A DNA stretch of 36,155 nt from Actinomycetota bacterium (GTDB lineage Bacteria > Actinomycetota > Acidimicrobiia > Acidimicrobiales > CADCTF01). The position numbers and the translations under genes were made by a program. Location of the stretch: contig JAHWJU010000012.1 in assembly GCA_019348255.1 (NCBI GenBank), positions 1-36,155 on the forward strand. Reading direction: 5' to 3'. The notes under the pieces were generated by a model, which ran no database searches, was not told where the DNA came from, and saw only the letters and a program-made list of their open reading frames with translations. Position 1 is the first letter of the stretch. Every line of letters begins with the position of its first letter. Shown one piece after another: positions 18,420 to 27,877 of the stretch.

Positions 18420-19457
18420 ATGACCGCATCAGCCCGCCGTGTACTCGCTGCCCTGGCCGTTGCCGCTCTCGCCGCCGGAGCCTGCGGCGGCGACGACAAG
18501 GCTGCGCCCAAATCGGAAGAACCGACCACGACCACGGCGCCGCCGCCGCCGGCGGCGCCAGGTACGGGTGCACCGCTCACCGGTCTCGACTCAGACCCGG
18601 CCAAGCTGGGGCGCCCGGCGTTGATCGTCAAGATCGACAACGCCCCCAAGGGCAGGCCCCAGGCCGGGATCAACCAGGCCGACATCGTCGTGGAGGAAGG
18701 CGTGGAAGGCGGCATCACCCGCTTCGCCGCCATCTTCCACTCCCAGGATGTGGCCGAGGTTGGGCCCGTGCGTTCGGCCCGCTCCACCGACATCGCCATC
18801 GCCTCCGAGCTGAACCGCCCGCTCTTCGCCTACTCCGGGGCGAACACCGCATTCCAGCAGTTGGTCGACAAGGCTCCCCTGGTGAACGTGGGCCAGAACG
18901 CCCGTCCCGGGGCGTACTTCCGCAAGAAGGGGCGGCCCAACACCTACAACCTGTGGGCACGAATGGGGGAGCTCTTCGCCGCTGCCCCCCAAGGTGCGGC
19001 GCCACCGCCGCCCCTGTTCACGTACCGCGCGCCGGGCGAGGCATCGGCGGGAGAGCCGGCGGCCGGGGTGAAGTTCGAGTTCCGCGACAAGGTGGTAACG
19101 GCCGTGGAGTGGCGGTGGGACAGCGTCGGCGGCGTGTGGCGGCGCACGCAGAACGGGACCGAGCACGTGGACGACACCGGGGCGCCGGTGACCCCGCGCA
19201 ACGTCGTCATCCAGTTCGTCGACTACAAGAACACGGGCCAGGTGGACCGGTCGGGGGCTGCGGTACCGGAGGCGCAGCTCATCGGTCAGGGGGAGGCTTG
19301 GGTGTTCGCCGACGGCAAGATCGTCAAGGGCAAGTGGATCAAGTCCGGCGCCGCAGAGGCGACGAAGTTCGTGGACGCGGCCGGTGCTCCCATCAAGTTG
19401 ACCCCGGGTCAGACGTGGCTCGAGCTGCCGAAGCCCGGCACCGCCAGGCTGCTCTGA
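18420..19457 (+). CDS. DUF3048 (YerB-like) secreted/lipoprotein, copy 1
   Basis: Signal peptide AALAVAALAAGACGGDD; VKIDNAPKGRPQAGINQADIVVEEGVEGGITRFAAIFHSQD; C-terminal NVVIQFVDYK. Confidence 0.88.
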   Translation: MTASARRVLAALAVAALAAGACGGDDKAAPKSEEPTTTTAPPPPAAPGTGAPLTGLDSDPAKLGRPALIVKIDNAPKGRPQAGINQADIVVEEGVEGGITRFAAIFHSQDVAEVGPVRSARSTDIAIASELNRPLFAYSGANTAFQQLVDKAPLVNVGQNARPGAYFRKKGRPNTYNLWARMGELFAAAPQGAAPPPPLFTYRAPGEASAGEPAAGVKFEFRDKVVTAVEWRWDSVGGVWRRTQNGTEHVDDTGAPVTPRNVVIQFVDYKNTGQVDRSGAAVPEAQLIGQGEAWVFADGKIVKGKWIKSGAAEATKFVDAAGAPIKLTPGQTWLELPKPGTARLL

Positions 19458-19486
19458 CCGACCCGAACCGGAAGCCTCCCTCGCTC

Positions 19487-20530
19487 ATGCACACCACGCG
19501 CGGTCTCGCCGTCGCGGTACTGGTCCTCACCCTGGCGGCCGGATGCTCCGAGGCCAAGGACGCCACCGACAAAGCCGCCGAACTGGTCGGGGACAAAGAT
19601 GCCCAGGCCACCACCACCACCGAGGAGCCCAAGTCGCCTGCTCCGCTCACCGGTAAGCCGGTGGCCGGCGACGTGGCCCGCCGCCCGGCCGTGAGCGTGA
19701 AGGTGGACAACTCGCCCGACGGTCGGCCCCAGGCGGGGCTGGACAAGGCCGACGTGATCTTCGAAGAAAAGGTCGAAGGCGGGGTGACCCGCTTCGTGTC
19801 CGTGTTCCAGAGCCAGGACAGCGAGCTGGTGGGGCCGATCCGGTCGCTCAGAACCAGCGACCCCGACATCGTCTCGGCTGTCGGGGGCGTGTTCGTCTTC
19901 TCAGACGGGGTCGCCATCAGCCTGCGCCGGCTCAAGGGGGCGCCGGTGAAGGTCGTCTCGGAGCGCGACGGAGCCGCTGCTTTCACCTATCCCAAGGGCC
20001 GCCGGCGCCCCTATGCGACCTTCGCGGCCACCGGGCGCCTGCGCAAGGAGGCCGCCCGGGACGCCCGAACTCCACCGGCGCTGTTCCCGTTCCTGGCCGA
20101 GGGCGAGGCCTTCGCACCCACCGGCGCCGTCCCCGCCTCGAAGGCCTCGGTCAACTACGGCGGTCGTACGACCGGTACGTTCGACTTCGACGCCACCACC
20201 GCCACCTGGCTGCGCTCCACCAACGGCACGCCTCACCTGCTGGCCGACGGCAGCCGGCTCGCCTTCAGCAATGTCATCATCCAGTTCGTCCCCTACAAGC
20301 GGGTCGGCTACAAGGACTCGTCGGGAGCCGCCGTCGACGAGGCGATGGTGGTGGGTGCGGGCGACGCCATCGTGCTGGTGGCTGGCAGGCAGGTCCGGGC
20401 CAAGTGGTCCAAGCCGACACCCACCGCCGTCACCACTTTCACCGACTCGACAGGGGCGCCCATCGAGCTGCTGTCCGGCAACACGCTGGTCGCTCTGCCG
20501 CCCGTGGGGGCCCCGGTAACCGTTTCTTAG
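19487..20530 (+). CDS. DUF3048 (YerB-like) secreted/lipoprotein, copy 2
   Basis: Signal peptide VAVLVLTLAAGCSEAKD; VKVDNSPDGRPQAGLDKADVIFEEKVEGGVTRFVSVFQSQD; tandem paralog of copy 1. Confidence 0.88.
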   Translation: MHTTRGLAVAVLVLTLAAGCSEAKDATDKAAELVGDKDAQATTTTEEPKSPAPLTGKPVAGDVARRPAVSVKVDNSPDGRPQAGLDKADVIFEEKVEGGVTRFVSVFQSQDSELVGPIRSLRTSDPDIVSAVGGVFVFSDGVAISLRRLKGAPVKVVSERDGAAAFTYPKGRRRPYATFAATGRLRKEAARDARTPPALFPFLAEGEAFAPTGAVPASKASVNYGGRTTGTFDFDATTATWLRSTNGTPHLLADGSRLAFSNVIIQFVPYKRVGYKDSSGAAVDEAMVVGAGDAIVLVAGRQVRAKWSKPTPTAVTTFTDSTGAPIELLSGNTLVALPPVGAPVTVS

Positions 20531-20546
20531 CGAGCCCCGGCAGCCG

Positions 20547-20552
20547 TAGACT
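20547..20552 (+). promoter_or_regulatory. Putative -10 element (TAGACT) 6 nt before pdxS ATG
   Basis: TANNNT hexamer with leaderless spacing. Confidence 0.4.
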
Positions 20553-20558
20553 GGCGCC

Positions 20559-21452
20559 ATGGCCTCCGACACCCCCGGCACCACTGGCACGGACCGCGTC
20601 AAGCGGGGCCTGGCCGAGATGCTGCGGGGCGGCGTCATCATGGACGTGGTCGATGCCGACCAGGCCCGGATCGCCGAGGACGCCGGGGCCGTGGCGGTGA
20701 TGGCACTCGAGCGGGTGCCCGCCGACATCCGCCGCGACGGGGGCGTCGCCCGTATGAGCGACCCCGCCCTCATCGAGGGCATCAAGGCCGCCGTCACCAT
20801 CCCGGTGATGGCCAAGGCCCGTATCGGCCATTTCGCCGAGGCCCAGGTGCTGGAGTCGCTGGGCGTCGACTACATCGACGAGTCGGAGGTGCTCACGCCG
20901 GCCGACGAGTTGCACCACATCGACAAGTGGCCGTTCACCGTCCCCTTCGTCTGTGGCGCCACCAACCTGGGAGAGGCCCTGCGGCGAATCTCCGAGGGCG
21001 CGGCGATGATCCGCTCCAAGGGCGAAGCGGGAACCGGTGACGTCTCCCACGCCGTGCGCCACCTGCGCCTGATCCGGGGCGACATCCGGCGCATCACCAT
21101 GGCCGATGCTGCCGAGCTCTACGGCTGGGCCAAGACCCTCCAGGCCCCGGTGGGGCTGGTGAGGGAGATCGCCGAGACAGCCAAGCTTCCGGTGCCGCTG
21201 TTCTGCGCGGGCGGGATCGCCACCCCGGCAGATGCCGCGCTGGTGATGCAGCTCGGCGCCGAGGCCGTCTTCGTCGGGTCGGGGATCTTCAAGAGCGAGA
21301 ACCCGCGAGCCACGGCCGGGGCCATCGTGGAAGCCACCACCCACCACACGGATGCGGCCATCGTGGCCAAGGTGAGCCGCGGCCTCGGCGGCGCCATGCG
21401 GGGCCAGGACGCGGGCTCGGTCGACCTCCGATTGGCCGAGCGGGGCTGGTAG
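20559..21452 (+). CDS. pdxS: Pyridoxal 5'-phosphate synthase lyase subunit PdxS
   Basis: [46 protein letters not shown]. Confidence 0.98.
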   Translation: MASDTPGTTGTDRVKRGLAEMLRGGVIMDVVDADQARIAEDAGAVAVMALERVPADIRRDGGVARMSDPALIEGIKAAVTIPVMAKARIGHFAEAQVLESLGVDYIDESEVLTPADELHHIDKWPFTVPFVCGATNLGEALRRISEGAAMIRSKGEAGTGDVSHAVRHLRLIRGDIRRITMADAAELYGWAKTLQAPVGLVREIAETAKLPVPLFCAGGIATPADAALVMQLGAEAVFVGSGIFKSENPRATAGAIVEATTHHTDAAIVAKVSRGLGGAMRGQDAGSVDLRLAERGW

Positions 21453-21472
21453 CGGCGTGAGGCCCCCAGGCC

Positions 21473-22048
21473 GTGGCTGCCAAAGTCGGGGTGCTCGCGC
21501 TCCAGGGCGACGTCCGGGAGCACGCGGCCGCGCTCACTGAGCTCGGCGCCCATCCGGTAGATGTCCGCCGTCCGGGCGACCTGGGCGGCATCGATGCTCT
21601 CGTGCTGCCGGGAGGGGAGTCGACCACGATGTCGTTGCTCCTCGAGTCGGCGGAGCTGTTCGAGCCGGTGGCCCGACGGCTGGCAGAGGGCATGCCCGCC
21701 TTCGGAACCTGCGCCGGCATGATCCTGCTGGCCCGGGACGTGGTGGGCGGACGGCCCGACCAGCGGACCTTCGGCGCCGTAGACATCACCGTGCGCCGCA
21801 ACGCCTTCGGCCGCCAGGTCGACTCCTTCGAGACGGCGCTGGAGGTCCCGGATCTCGGTCAACCGCCGGTGGACGCGGTTTTCATCAGGGCGCCGGTGGT
21901 GGAGCGGGTCGGACCGGAGGTCGAGGTGCTGGCGAAGGTGGGCGGGGCCCCGGTGCTGTGCCGGCAGGGGCCGGTGCTGGTGGCGGCGTTCCATCCCGAG
22001 CTCTCGCGGGACCTGCGCGTCCACGCCCTGTTTCTAGGAGACTTGTAG
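21473..22048 (+). CDS. pdxT: Pyridoxal 5'-phosphate synthase glutaminase subunit PdxT
   Basis: [45 protein letters not shown] start. Confidence 0.97.
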   Translation: MAAKVGVLALQGDVREHAAALTELGAHPVDVRRPGDLGGIDALVLPGGESTTMSLLLESAELFEPVARRLAEGMPAFGTCAGMILLARDVVGGRPDQRTFGAVDITVRRNAFGRQVDSFETALEVPDLGQPPVDAVFIRAPVVERVGPEVEVLAKVGGAPVLCRQGPVLVAAFHPELSRDLRVHALFLGDL

Positions 22049-22050
22049 CC

Positions 22051-22800
22051 ATGTCCGGTCATTCCAAGTGGGCCACCATCAAGCACAAGAAGGGGGCCCA
22101 GGACAAAGCCCGCGGCAAGCTGTTCGCCAAGCTCATCCGCCAGGTCGAGGTGGCCGCCCGTGAAGGCGGGGGTGATCCGGACACGAACCCCACCTTGCGC
22201 ACGATGTTCCAGAAGGCTCGGTCGAGCTCGGTGCCACTCGACACCATCGAAAAGGCGATCAAGCGGGGAACCGGCGCCCTCGAGGGCGTGCGCTACGAGC
22301 CGATCAGCTACGAGGGGTACGCGCCCTGCGGCGTGGCCGTGATCGTGGAGGCCCTCTCCGACAACCGCAACCGCACGGGCGCCGACGTCCGCTCGATCTT
22401 CAGCAAGCACGGCGGCTCGATGGCCGAGCCGGGGGCGGTGGCCTGGCAGTTCGAGCGCAAGGGCGTCGTGATCCTGCCCAAGAAGGTGAGCGAGGACGAA
22501 CTGACCGAGGTCGCGCTGGAAGCCGGAGCCGAAGACCTCCAGGACGATGGCGACACGTGGCAGCTGACCTGCGCACCCACCGACCTGCACCGGCTGGAGT
22601 CGGCTCTCGATGAAGCCGGCATCGGGTACGACTCGGCCGAGCTCACCATGCTGCCCAAGCAGTCCGTTCCGCTCGGGGCGGAGGGGGACGCCCGCAAGGT
22701 GCTGCGCCTCGTGGACGCCCTCGAAGACCTCGACGACGTGCAGAACGTGTACGCGAACTTCGACATCCCCGACTCGATCCTGCAGCTGGTGGAGGCCTGA
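22051..22800 (+). CDS. YebC/PmpR family protein
   Basis: [30 protein letters not shown] signature. Confidence 0.97.
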   Translation: MSGHSKWATIKHKKGAQDKARGKLFAKLIRQVEVAAREGGGDPDTNPTLRTMFQKARSSSVPLDTIEKAIKRGTGALEGVRYEPISYEGYAPCGVAVIVEALSDNRNRTGADVRSIFSKHGGSMAEPGAVAWQFERKGVVILPKKVSEDELTEVALEAGAEDLQDDGDTWQLTCAPTDLHRLESALDEAGIGYDSAELTMLPKQSVPLGAEGDARKVLRLVDALEDLDDVQNVYANFDIPDSILQLVEA

Positions 22801-22802
22801 CG

Positions 22803-23282
22803 ATGGCACCTCCCCGGCTGAGTGTGGGCGATCGGGCACCGGATTTCACCCTGGCCGGAACGGCTGGTGGCTCCTACGCCCTGCGGGATTTTCGGGGCCG
22901 GACCGTGGTGCTCGTCTTCTATCCGGGCGACCACACGCCGGTGTGCACGATGCAGCTCAACACCTACTCCACCGACATCGGGCAGTTCGAGAAGCTGGGG
23001 GCGCAGATCCTCGCCATCAGCCCCCAGAGCGTCGAGAGCCACGAGCAGTTCAGCGCGGTGCACAACTTCTCGTTCCCGCTCCTGTCCGACATCGACAAGT
23101 CGGTGGGACGGGCCTACGGCGTCCTCGGGCCCGTCGGCTTCTACAAGCGGTCGGTGTTCGTGGTCGATCCCAACGGGATCGTCCGCTACGCCCACCGGGC
23201 CACGGCCGGGCTGACCTTCCGGACCACGGCCGAGCTGGTGCGGGCGGTGCAGGAGGCACACGCAGCCCCCACTGGGGCCTGA
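22803..23282 (+). CDS. Peroxiredoxin (AhpC/TSA, BCP-like), single cysteine
   Basis: [23 protein letters not shown]; only one Cys in the translation. Confidence 0.9.
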   Translation: MAPPRLSVGDRAPDFTLAGTAGGSYALRDFRGRTVVLVFYPGDHTPVCTMQLNTYSTDIGQFEKLGAQILAISPQSVESHEQFSAVHNFSFPLLSDIDKSVGRAYGVLGPVGFYKRSVFVVDPNGIVRYAHRATAGLTFRTTAELVRAVQEAHAAPTGA

Positions 23283-23345
23283 GCCGCCCTGCTTCGCGGG
23301 AGGATCCGCCTCCGCCGGCGGCAGGCGAGCTAATCTCACGAACGC

Positions 23346-23846
23346 ATGTTCGTCCTAGGCATCGATCCGGGGGTGTCACGCTGCGGTTACGGCGCGGTCG
23401 TCCGTGAGCGGCCAGGGTTGCGGGCTGTCGCCTGCGGCGTGCTCACCACGCCGCCGTCGCAGCCCCTGCCGGACCGGCTGGCCTCACTGGCGCGAGAGCT
23501 GCGGGCACTACTGCATGAGCTGAGACCGGACGCGGTGGTGGTCGAGCGGGTGTTCTTCCAGACCAACGTGCGCACCGCGATGTCCGTCGGCCAGGCCAGC
23601 GGGCTCGCCTTGGCTGCGGCATCGGAGGCCGGCTGTGTCGTCGCCCAGTACACCGCCAACGAGGTGAAGCAGGCGGTGACGGGATATGGCGCCGCGACCA
23701 AGGACCAGGTGCAGCGAATGGTGCAGTCGTTGCTGAAGCTGGCAGCGGTCCCGAAGCCGGCCGACGCGGCCGACGCTCTGGCGCTGGCCCTCACGCACCA
23801 CGCGGTGGCCCCCGTCCTGGCCCGGGCGGCCCAGGCTCGACGATGA
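23346..23846 (+). CDS. ruvC: Crossover junction endodeoxyribonuclease RuvC
   Basis: VLGIDPGVSRCGYG, VVERVFFQTNVRTAMSVGQA, DAADALALALTH. Confidence 0.97.
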   Translation: MFVLGIDPGVSRCGYGAVVRERPGLRAVACGVLTTPPSQPLPDRLASLARELRALLHELRPDAVVVERVFFQTNVRTAMSVGQASGLALAAASEAGCVVAQYTANEVKQAVTGYGAATKDQVQRMVQSLLKLAAVPKPADAADALALALTHHAVAPVLARAAQARR

Positions 23847-24448
23847 TCGGGTCGCTCCGGGGCGCGCTCGTCGACCTGTCGCCCCGCGGCGAGGTGCTGG
23901 TGGAGGTGGCTGGGGTCGGGTACCGGGTCCAGGTACCGAGCGGCCGGCTGGGCCAGCTGGGCGAGCGGGGCTCGACCGTCTTCCTGCACGTGCACACCCA
24001 CGTCCGCGAAGACGCGATCGTCCTCTACGGCTTCGTCTCGTTGGACGAGCGGTCGTGCTTCGAAGCCCTCCTGGGCACCCACGGCGTAGGGCCCGCCGTG
24101 GCGCTGGCCATCTTGTCGGTCCACTCCCCGTCGTCGCTGCGTCGGGCGGTGGCCGCTGACGACGTCGATGCTCTCACCATGGTGCCCGGTATCGGCAAGA
24201 AGACAGCCGCCCGGCTTCTCCTCGAGCTGAAGAGCCGCCTCGAGGTCGCCGACGAAGGCCCGGAACTGGCGGTGGTGGGGTCGGGACCCGCCGGCACGGG
24301 CCCGGTGGGCGAGGTGCGGGCTGCGCTCGCGGCGTTGGGCTACGGCGTCGACGAGGTGCGGGTTGCGGTGCGGAGCCTGCCGGCGGAAGGCTCGACCGAG
24401 GAACTGCTGCGGCGGGCCCTGCGTGAGCTGGCGGTGGCGCGGCTGTGA
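23843..24448 (+). CDS. ruvA: Holliday junction DNA helicase subunit RuvA
   Basis: [29 protein letters not shown], HhH motif [21 protein letters not shown] overlap with ruvC. Confidence 0.97.
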   Translation: MIGSLRGALVDLSPRGEVLVEVAGVGYRVQVPSGRLGQLGERGSTVFLHVHTHVREDAIVLYGFVSLDERSCFEALLGTHGVGPAVALAILSVHSPSSLRRAVAADDVDALTMVPGIGKKTAARLLLELKSRLEVADEGPELAVVGSGPAGTGPVGEVRAALAALGYGVDEVRVAVRSLPAEGSTEELLRRALRELAVARL

Positions 24449-25485
24449 GCCGGGAGGAGTTGCTGGCGCCCGAGCCCGATCCCTTCGAGGTGACCGAGGA
24501 GGTGTCGCTCCGCCCGCGGCGCCTGTCGGAGTTCGTGGGCCAACCGCAACTCAAGGAGCACCTCGGGATCATGCTGGAGGCGGCCCGTCGGCGCTCCCAG
24601 GAGATCGACCATCTGCTCCTTGCCGGTCCCCCCGGGTTGGGCAAGACGAGCATGGCCGGCATCGTCGCCGCCGAGATGGCTGTGGGCCTGCGGGTGACGT
24701 CGGGCCCGGCGCTGGTACGGGCCGGCGACCTCGCCTCCATCCTCACCGACCTGCAGGAAGGGGCGGTTCTCTTCATCGACGAGATCCACCGCCTCGGCAG
24801 GGCGGTGGAGGAGATCCTTTACCCCGCCATGGAGGACTTCGTCCTCGACATCGTTCTCGGCAAGGGCCCCGCGGCCCGGTCGGTCCGCCTCCCGCTTCCC
24901 CGCTTCACCCTCATCGGTGCCACCACCCGCACGGGACTCATCACCGGTCCGCTGCGCGACCGGTTCGGCTTCGTGGCCCGCCTCGACTACTACGGCCCAT
25001 CGGAGCTGCAGGCCATCATCCTGCGCTCGGCCCGCATCCTGGGCGTGACCCTCGACCCGGGAGGAGCCGAGGAGATCGCCGGCCGCTCCCGGGGCACCCC
25101 GAGGATCGCGAACCGCTTGTTGAAGAGGGTCCGGGATTTCGCCGAGGTGAGGGGCGACGGGGTCGTCAGCCAGGCAGTGGCGCGCGAGGGGCTCGCGCTG
25201 TTCGGCGTCGACGTCCTCGGTCTCGACAAGGTCGACCGCGCCATCCTCGATGCCGTCTGCCGGCGCTTCGGCGGCGGCCCCGTCGGGCTCTCCACACTGG
25301 CAGTGAGCGTGGGGGAGGAGACGGAGACGGTCGAAGACGTCTACGAGCCGTTCCTGCTGCAGCTGGGCCTGCTCATGCGCACCCCCAGGGGCCGCGTCGC
25401 CACGCCGGCTGCGTGGCAGCACCTGGGTCTGGACCCACCGGCGCCGCCAGCGGCGCTGCCCCAGTTGTTCGACACCGACGTCTGA
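24445..25485 (+). CDS. ruvB: Holliday junction DNA helicase RuvB
   Basis: [62 protein letters not shown]. Confidence 0.98.
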   Translation: MSREELLAPEPDPFEVTEEVSLRPRRLSEFVGQPQLKEHLGIMLEAARRRSQEIDHLLLAGPPGLGKTSMAGIVAAEMAVGLRVTSGPALVRAGDLASILTDLQEGAVLFIDEIHRLGRAVEEILYPAMEDFVLDIVLGKGPAARSVRLPLPRFTLIGATTRTGLITGPLRDRFGFVARLDYYGPSELQAIILRSARILGVTLDPGGAEEIAGRSRGTPRIANRLLKRVRDFAEVRGDGVVSQAVAREGLALFGVDVLGLDKVDRAILDAVCRRFGGGPVGLSTLAVSVGEETETVEDVYEPFLLQLGLLMRTPRGRVATPAAWQHLGLDPPAPPAALPQLFDTDV

Positions 25486-25508
25486 CGGCGTCCGCATGCG
25501 CCCGAGCG

Positions 25509-25649
25509 CTAGGGACCGATGCAGACGCCGACGTTGCTCGGGTACGCGACCACGCAGACCCAGTTGCCCGGCACCAGGCTGGCGCCGGCGGGAGCCCCGG
25601 TACCGAGCCAGCCGAGGACGAACACGACGGTGGCGACCTGGCGCTTCAT
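25509..25649 (-). CDS. 46-aa predicted secreted two-cysteine peptide (not in the ORF track)
   Basis: Translation MKRQVATVVFVLGWLGTGAPAGASLVPGNWVCVVAYPSNVGVCIGP; SD GGAGGGGG 5 nt before ATG; ATGA overlap with sigma-factor stop; AGA|S signal-peptidase-like site. Confidence 0.65.
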   Translation of the reverse strand: MKRQVATVVFVLGWLGTGAPAGASLVPGNWVCVVAYPSNVGVCIGP

Positions 25650-26719
25650 CGGGTCCCCCTCCGGGCCAGCCCCTCGGCGAAACCGGGGGCTTCGGAGGCT
25701 ATGTCTGCCGGATCGTCGACGTAGACGCCGACGACGCCGTCGACTTCCAGTGAATGGGGGCTTTCGGCGCCGCGGCGCTCGGCCTCCTCGGCGGAGGTGA
25801 TCACCAGGAGGTCCTCCTCCGGGGCGGCGCGCTCGGGGCCGGTGGTGTCCGGAGCGGCATCAGGCGTCCTGGCGCCGTCAGTAGGGCCGGTGGCGGCACC
25901 CACCGGTGCTGCCGGCGACGGAGCCGCCGGAAGGACGGCTTCGAGGTGCAGTGGTGCCCGGCGGGGCTGGTCGCGGCGGTCGAACGGCTGGTCACCGGGC
26001 CCGGCCGTGGCTGTGGCCGTGGCGACCACAGCCACGGCCACCGAGAGGGCCGGGCCGGCAAGGGGCGGCAGTGCCGCCGACCACACCTCGAGCCGCGCCC
26101 GCAGCGATGCCATCGGCCGGGCCAGCAGCCCCAGCACCGGAACCGTCACCCACCTGCGGTCGTCTCCGTTCAGGGCCAGGAACTCCCGCCGCAGGGCCCT
26201 TCGGGCCCGGAACAGCAGCGCCTCCACCGTCCCCAGCGTCACCCCGTAGTGGGTCGCGATCTGCTGGTAGGACCAGCTCCGCCGCTCGCGCAGGTCGAGG
26301 ACCTCCCGGTGGCGCGGCGCCAAGCGGCTCAGGGCGGTGGCGAGAACCGTTCCGTCCGCCGCTTCGACGATCCGGTCCTGGCCTCCGTCGGTGACGCCGA
26401 GGTCTACTTCCGCGGTGGGGTGGCTGCGCCCTCTCCTGCGGTGGGCGTCCACACACAGCCGGGCTGCGATCACCGTCATCCACGGGTAGAAGCGCCGCTC
26501 GCCTTCGAACGACGGCAGGGCTCCAAGGGCGCGGGTGAAGGCTTCCTGGGCTATCTCCTCGGCCTCGTCGGCGTCGCCCACCCGCTTCTGGCAAAACCGC
26601 TTCAGGCGGGGGAAGTACCGCCGGTACAGCACCTCGAAGGCAGCATCGTCACCTTCCTGGAACCGCTCGACCAGGGCGCGATCACGCACCAGATCGACGT
26701 CGTCGACACCCAGCGCCAC
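25646..26719 (-). CDS. ECF-type sigma-70 factor with C-terminal transmembrane and extracytoplasmic extension
   Basis: Sigma2 (FEVLYRRYFPRLKRFCQKRVGDADEAEEIAQEAFTRAL) and sigma4 (LAPRHREVLDLRERRSWSYQQIATHYGVTLGTVEALLFRARRAL), then LPPLAGPALSVAVAVVATATATA (TM) and a Pro/Ala/Thr-rich tail. GTG 26719 chosen for strong upstream GGAGGGGGG; ORF track extends to 26800. Confidence 0.87.
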   Translation of the reverse strand: MALGVDDVDLVRDRALVERFQEGDDAAFEVLYRRYFPRLKRFCQKRVGDADEAEEIAQEAFTRALGALPSFEGERRFYPWMTVIAARLCVDAHRRRGRSHPTAEVDLGVTDGGQDRIVEAADGTVLATALSRLAPRHREVLDLRERRSWSYQQIATHYGVTLGTVEALLFRARRALRREFLALNGDDRRWVTVPVLGLLARPMASLRARLEVWSAALPPLAGPALSVAVAVVATATATAGPGDQPFDRRDQPRRAPLHLEAVLPAAPSPAAPVGAATGPTDGARTPDAAPDTTGPERAAPEEDLLVITSAEEAERRGAESPHSLEVDGVVGVYVDDPADIASEAPGFAEGLARRGTR

Positions 26720-26809
26720 CGCCAACCCCCCTCCGCCTCGTCGTCCGCCGCTATTGAGGGTACCGGCTATTTCGGCCGCGACGGACTTTCCTGCTAGCAA
26801 CGAGCCGCC

Positions 26810-27877
26810 GTGCCGGTCTCAGCCTCCGACGAGTACCACTACCACCTCCCGGGCCCGGTTGTCGCGCAGCGACCAGCGGAGCCCCGCTCCGCGGCCCGGC
26901 TCCTGGTCGCCCTGGGCCGGGATGAAGGGGGAGGGCCCGAACCGGTCGACCACCGGCGGGTGGCGGACCTGGCCGACTACGTGGAGCGGGGGGACGTGGT
27001 GGTCGTGAACGACACGCGGGTCCTGCCGGCCCGCCTGCTCCTCAACAAAGAGACCGGAGGCTCGGCCGAGGTCCTCCTACTCGAACCTGTCGTGGACGGC
27101 CCGGCGGTCGAGGAACCGCCGGCGGCGCCGGAGGCGGGCGAGTGGCAGGCGCTGGTGCGGCCCAGCCGGCGCATCGCACCGGGTACGACCCTGTTCGGCC
27201 GCCAGGGCGAGCCGGTGGTCCTGGTGGGCGATCGGCTGGGCGACGACCGCCGGCGGGTGCGGCTCCTGGCCCCCCTGGATGCCCATGGGACGCTGCCCCT
27301 GCCGCCCTACATCCGCGAGCCGCTGGTCGAGCCCGCCCGCTACCAGACCGTCTATGCCCGTCGCCCCGGCTCGGTTGCGGCACCGACGGCCGGACTGCAC
27401 CTCACCCGGGAGATCCTGGCCCAGCTGCGGCAGAAGGGCGCCGAGGTGCACACGGTGGACCTCGCGGTGGGCCTGGGCACGTTCCGGCCCATCACCGCGG
27501 CCCACCTCGACGACCACGTGATGCACGAGGAGAGCTACCGGGTGCCGGCGTCCACCATGGCTGCCTGCGAGCGGGCCCGCAGGGTGCTGGCCGTGGGGAC
27601 CACGACCCTGAGAGCCCTGGAGGCGGCAGCGCTCACCGGCCACCTGCACGGCCGGACCGACCTGTTCGTCCGGCCGGGGTTCGAGTTCCGAGTCGTGGAT
27701 CTCCTGTTCACCAACTTCCACCTGCCCCGGTCGTCGTTGCTCGTCCTGCTGGCGGCCTTCGCAGGACAACAGCGGTGGCGTCCGCTGTATGAGACCGCTC
27801 TGGCCGAGGGCTACCGCTTTCTCTCCTTCGGCGACGCCATGTTGGTCTCCCGTGCCGCCGACAGGGCCGGCCCGTGA
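26810..27877 (+). CDS. queA: tRNA preQ1(34) S-adenosylmethionine ribosyltransferase-isomerase QueA
   Basis: VVVNDTRVLPARL, YQTVYARRPGSVAAPTAGLHLT, VGLGTFRPI, GTTTLRALE, FTNFHLPRSSLL. Confidence 0.97.
   Translation: MPVSASDEYHYHLPGPVVAQRPAEPRSAARLLVALGRDEGGGPEPVDHRRVADLADYVERGDVVVVNDTRVLPARLLLNKETGGSAEVLLLEPVVDGPAVEEPPAAPEAGEWQALVRPSRRIAPGTTLFGRQGEPVVLVGDRLGDDRRRVRLLAPLDAHGTLPLPPYIREPLVEPARYQTVYARRPGSVAAPTAGLHLTREILAQLRQKGAEVHTVDLAVGLGTFRPITAAHLDDHVMHEESYRVPASTMAACERARRVLAVGTTTLRALEAAALTGHLHGRTDLFVRPGFEFRVVDLLFTNFHLPRSSLLVLLAAFAGQQRWRPLYETALAEGYRFLSFGDAMLVSRAADRAGP

Noticed and set aside
23283-23345. GGAGG-ATCCG-CCTCC hairpin before ruvC as a terminator or riboswitch
   Set aside because: Only a 5-bp stem in a very GC-rich context; no known riboswitch consensus seen.
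25519-25800. 93-aa plus-strand ORF after ruvB
   Set aside because: Arg/Pro-rich, no SD, overlaps the better-supported minus-strand small peptide and sigma 3' end.
25754-26797. 347-aa plus-strand ORF
   Set aside because: Antisense to the sigma factor, which carries clear sigma2/sigma4 motifs.
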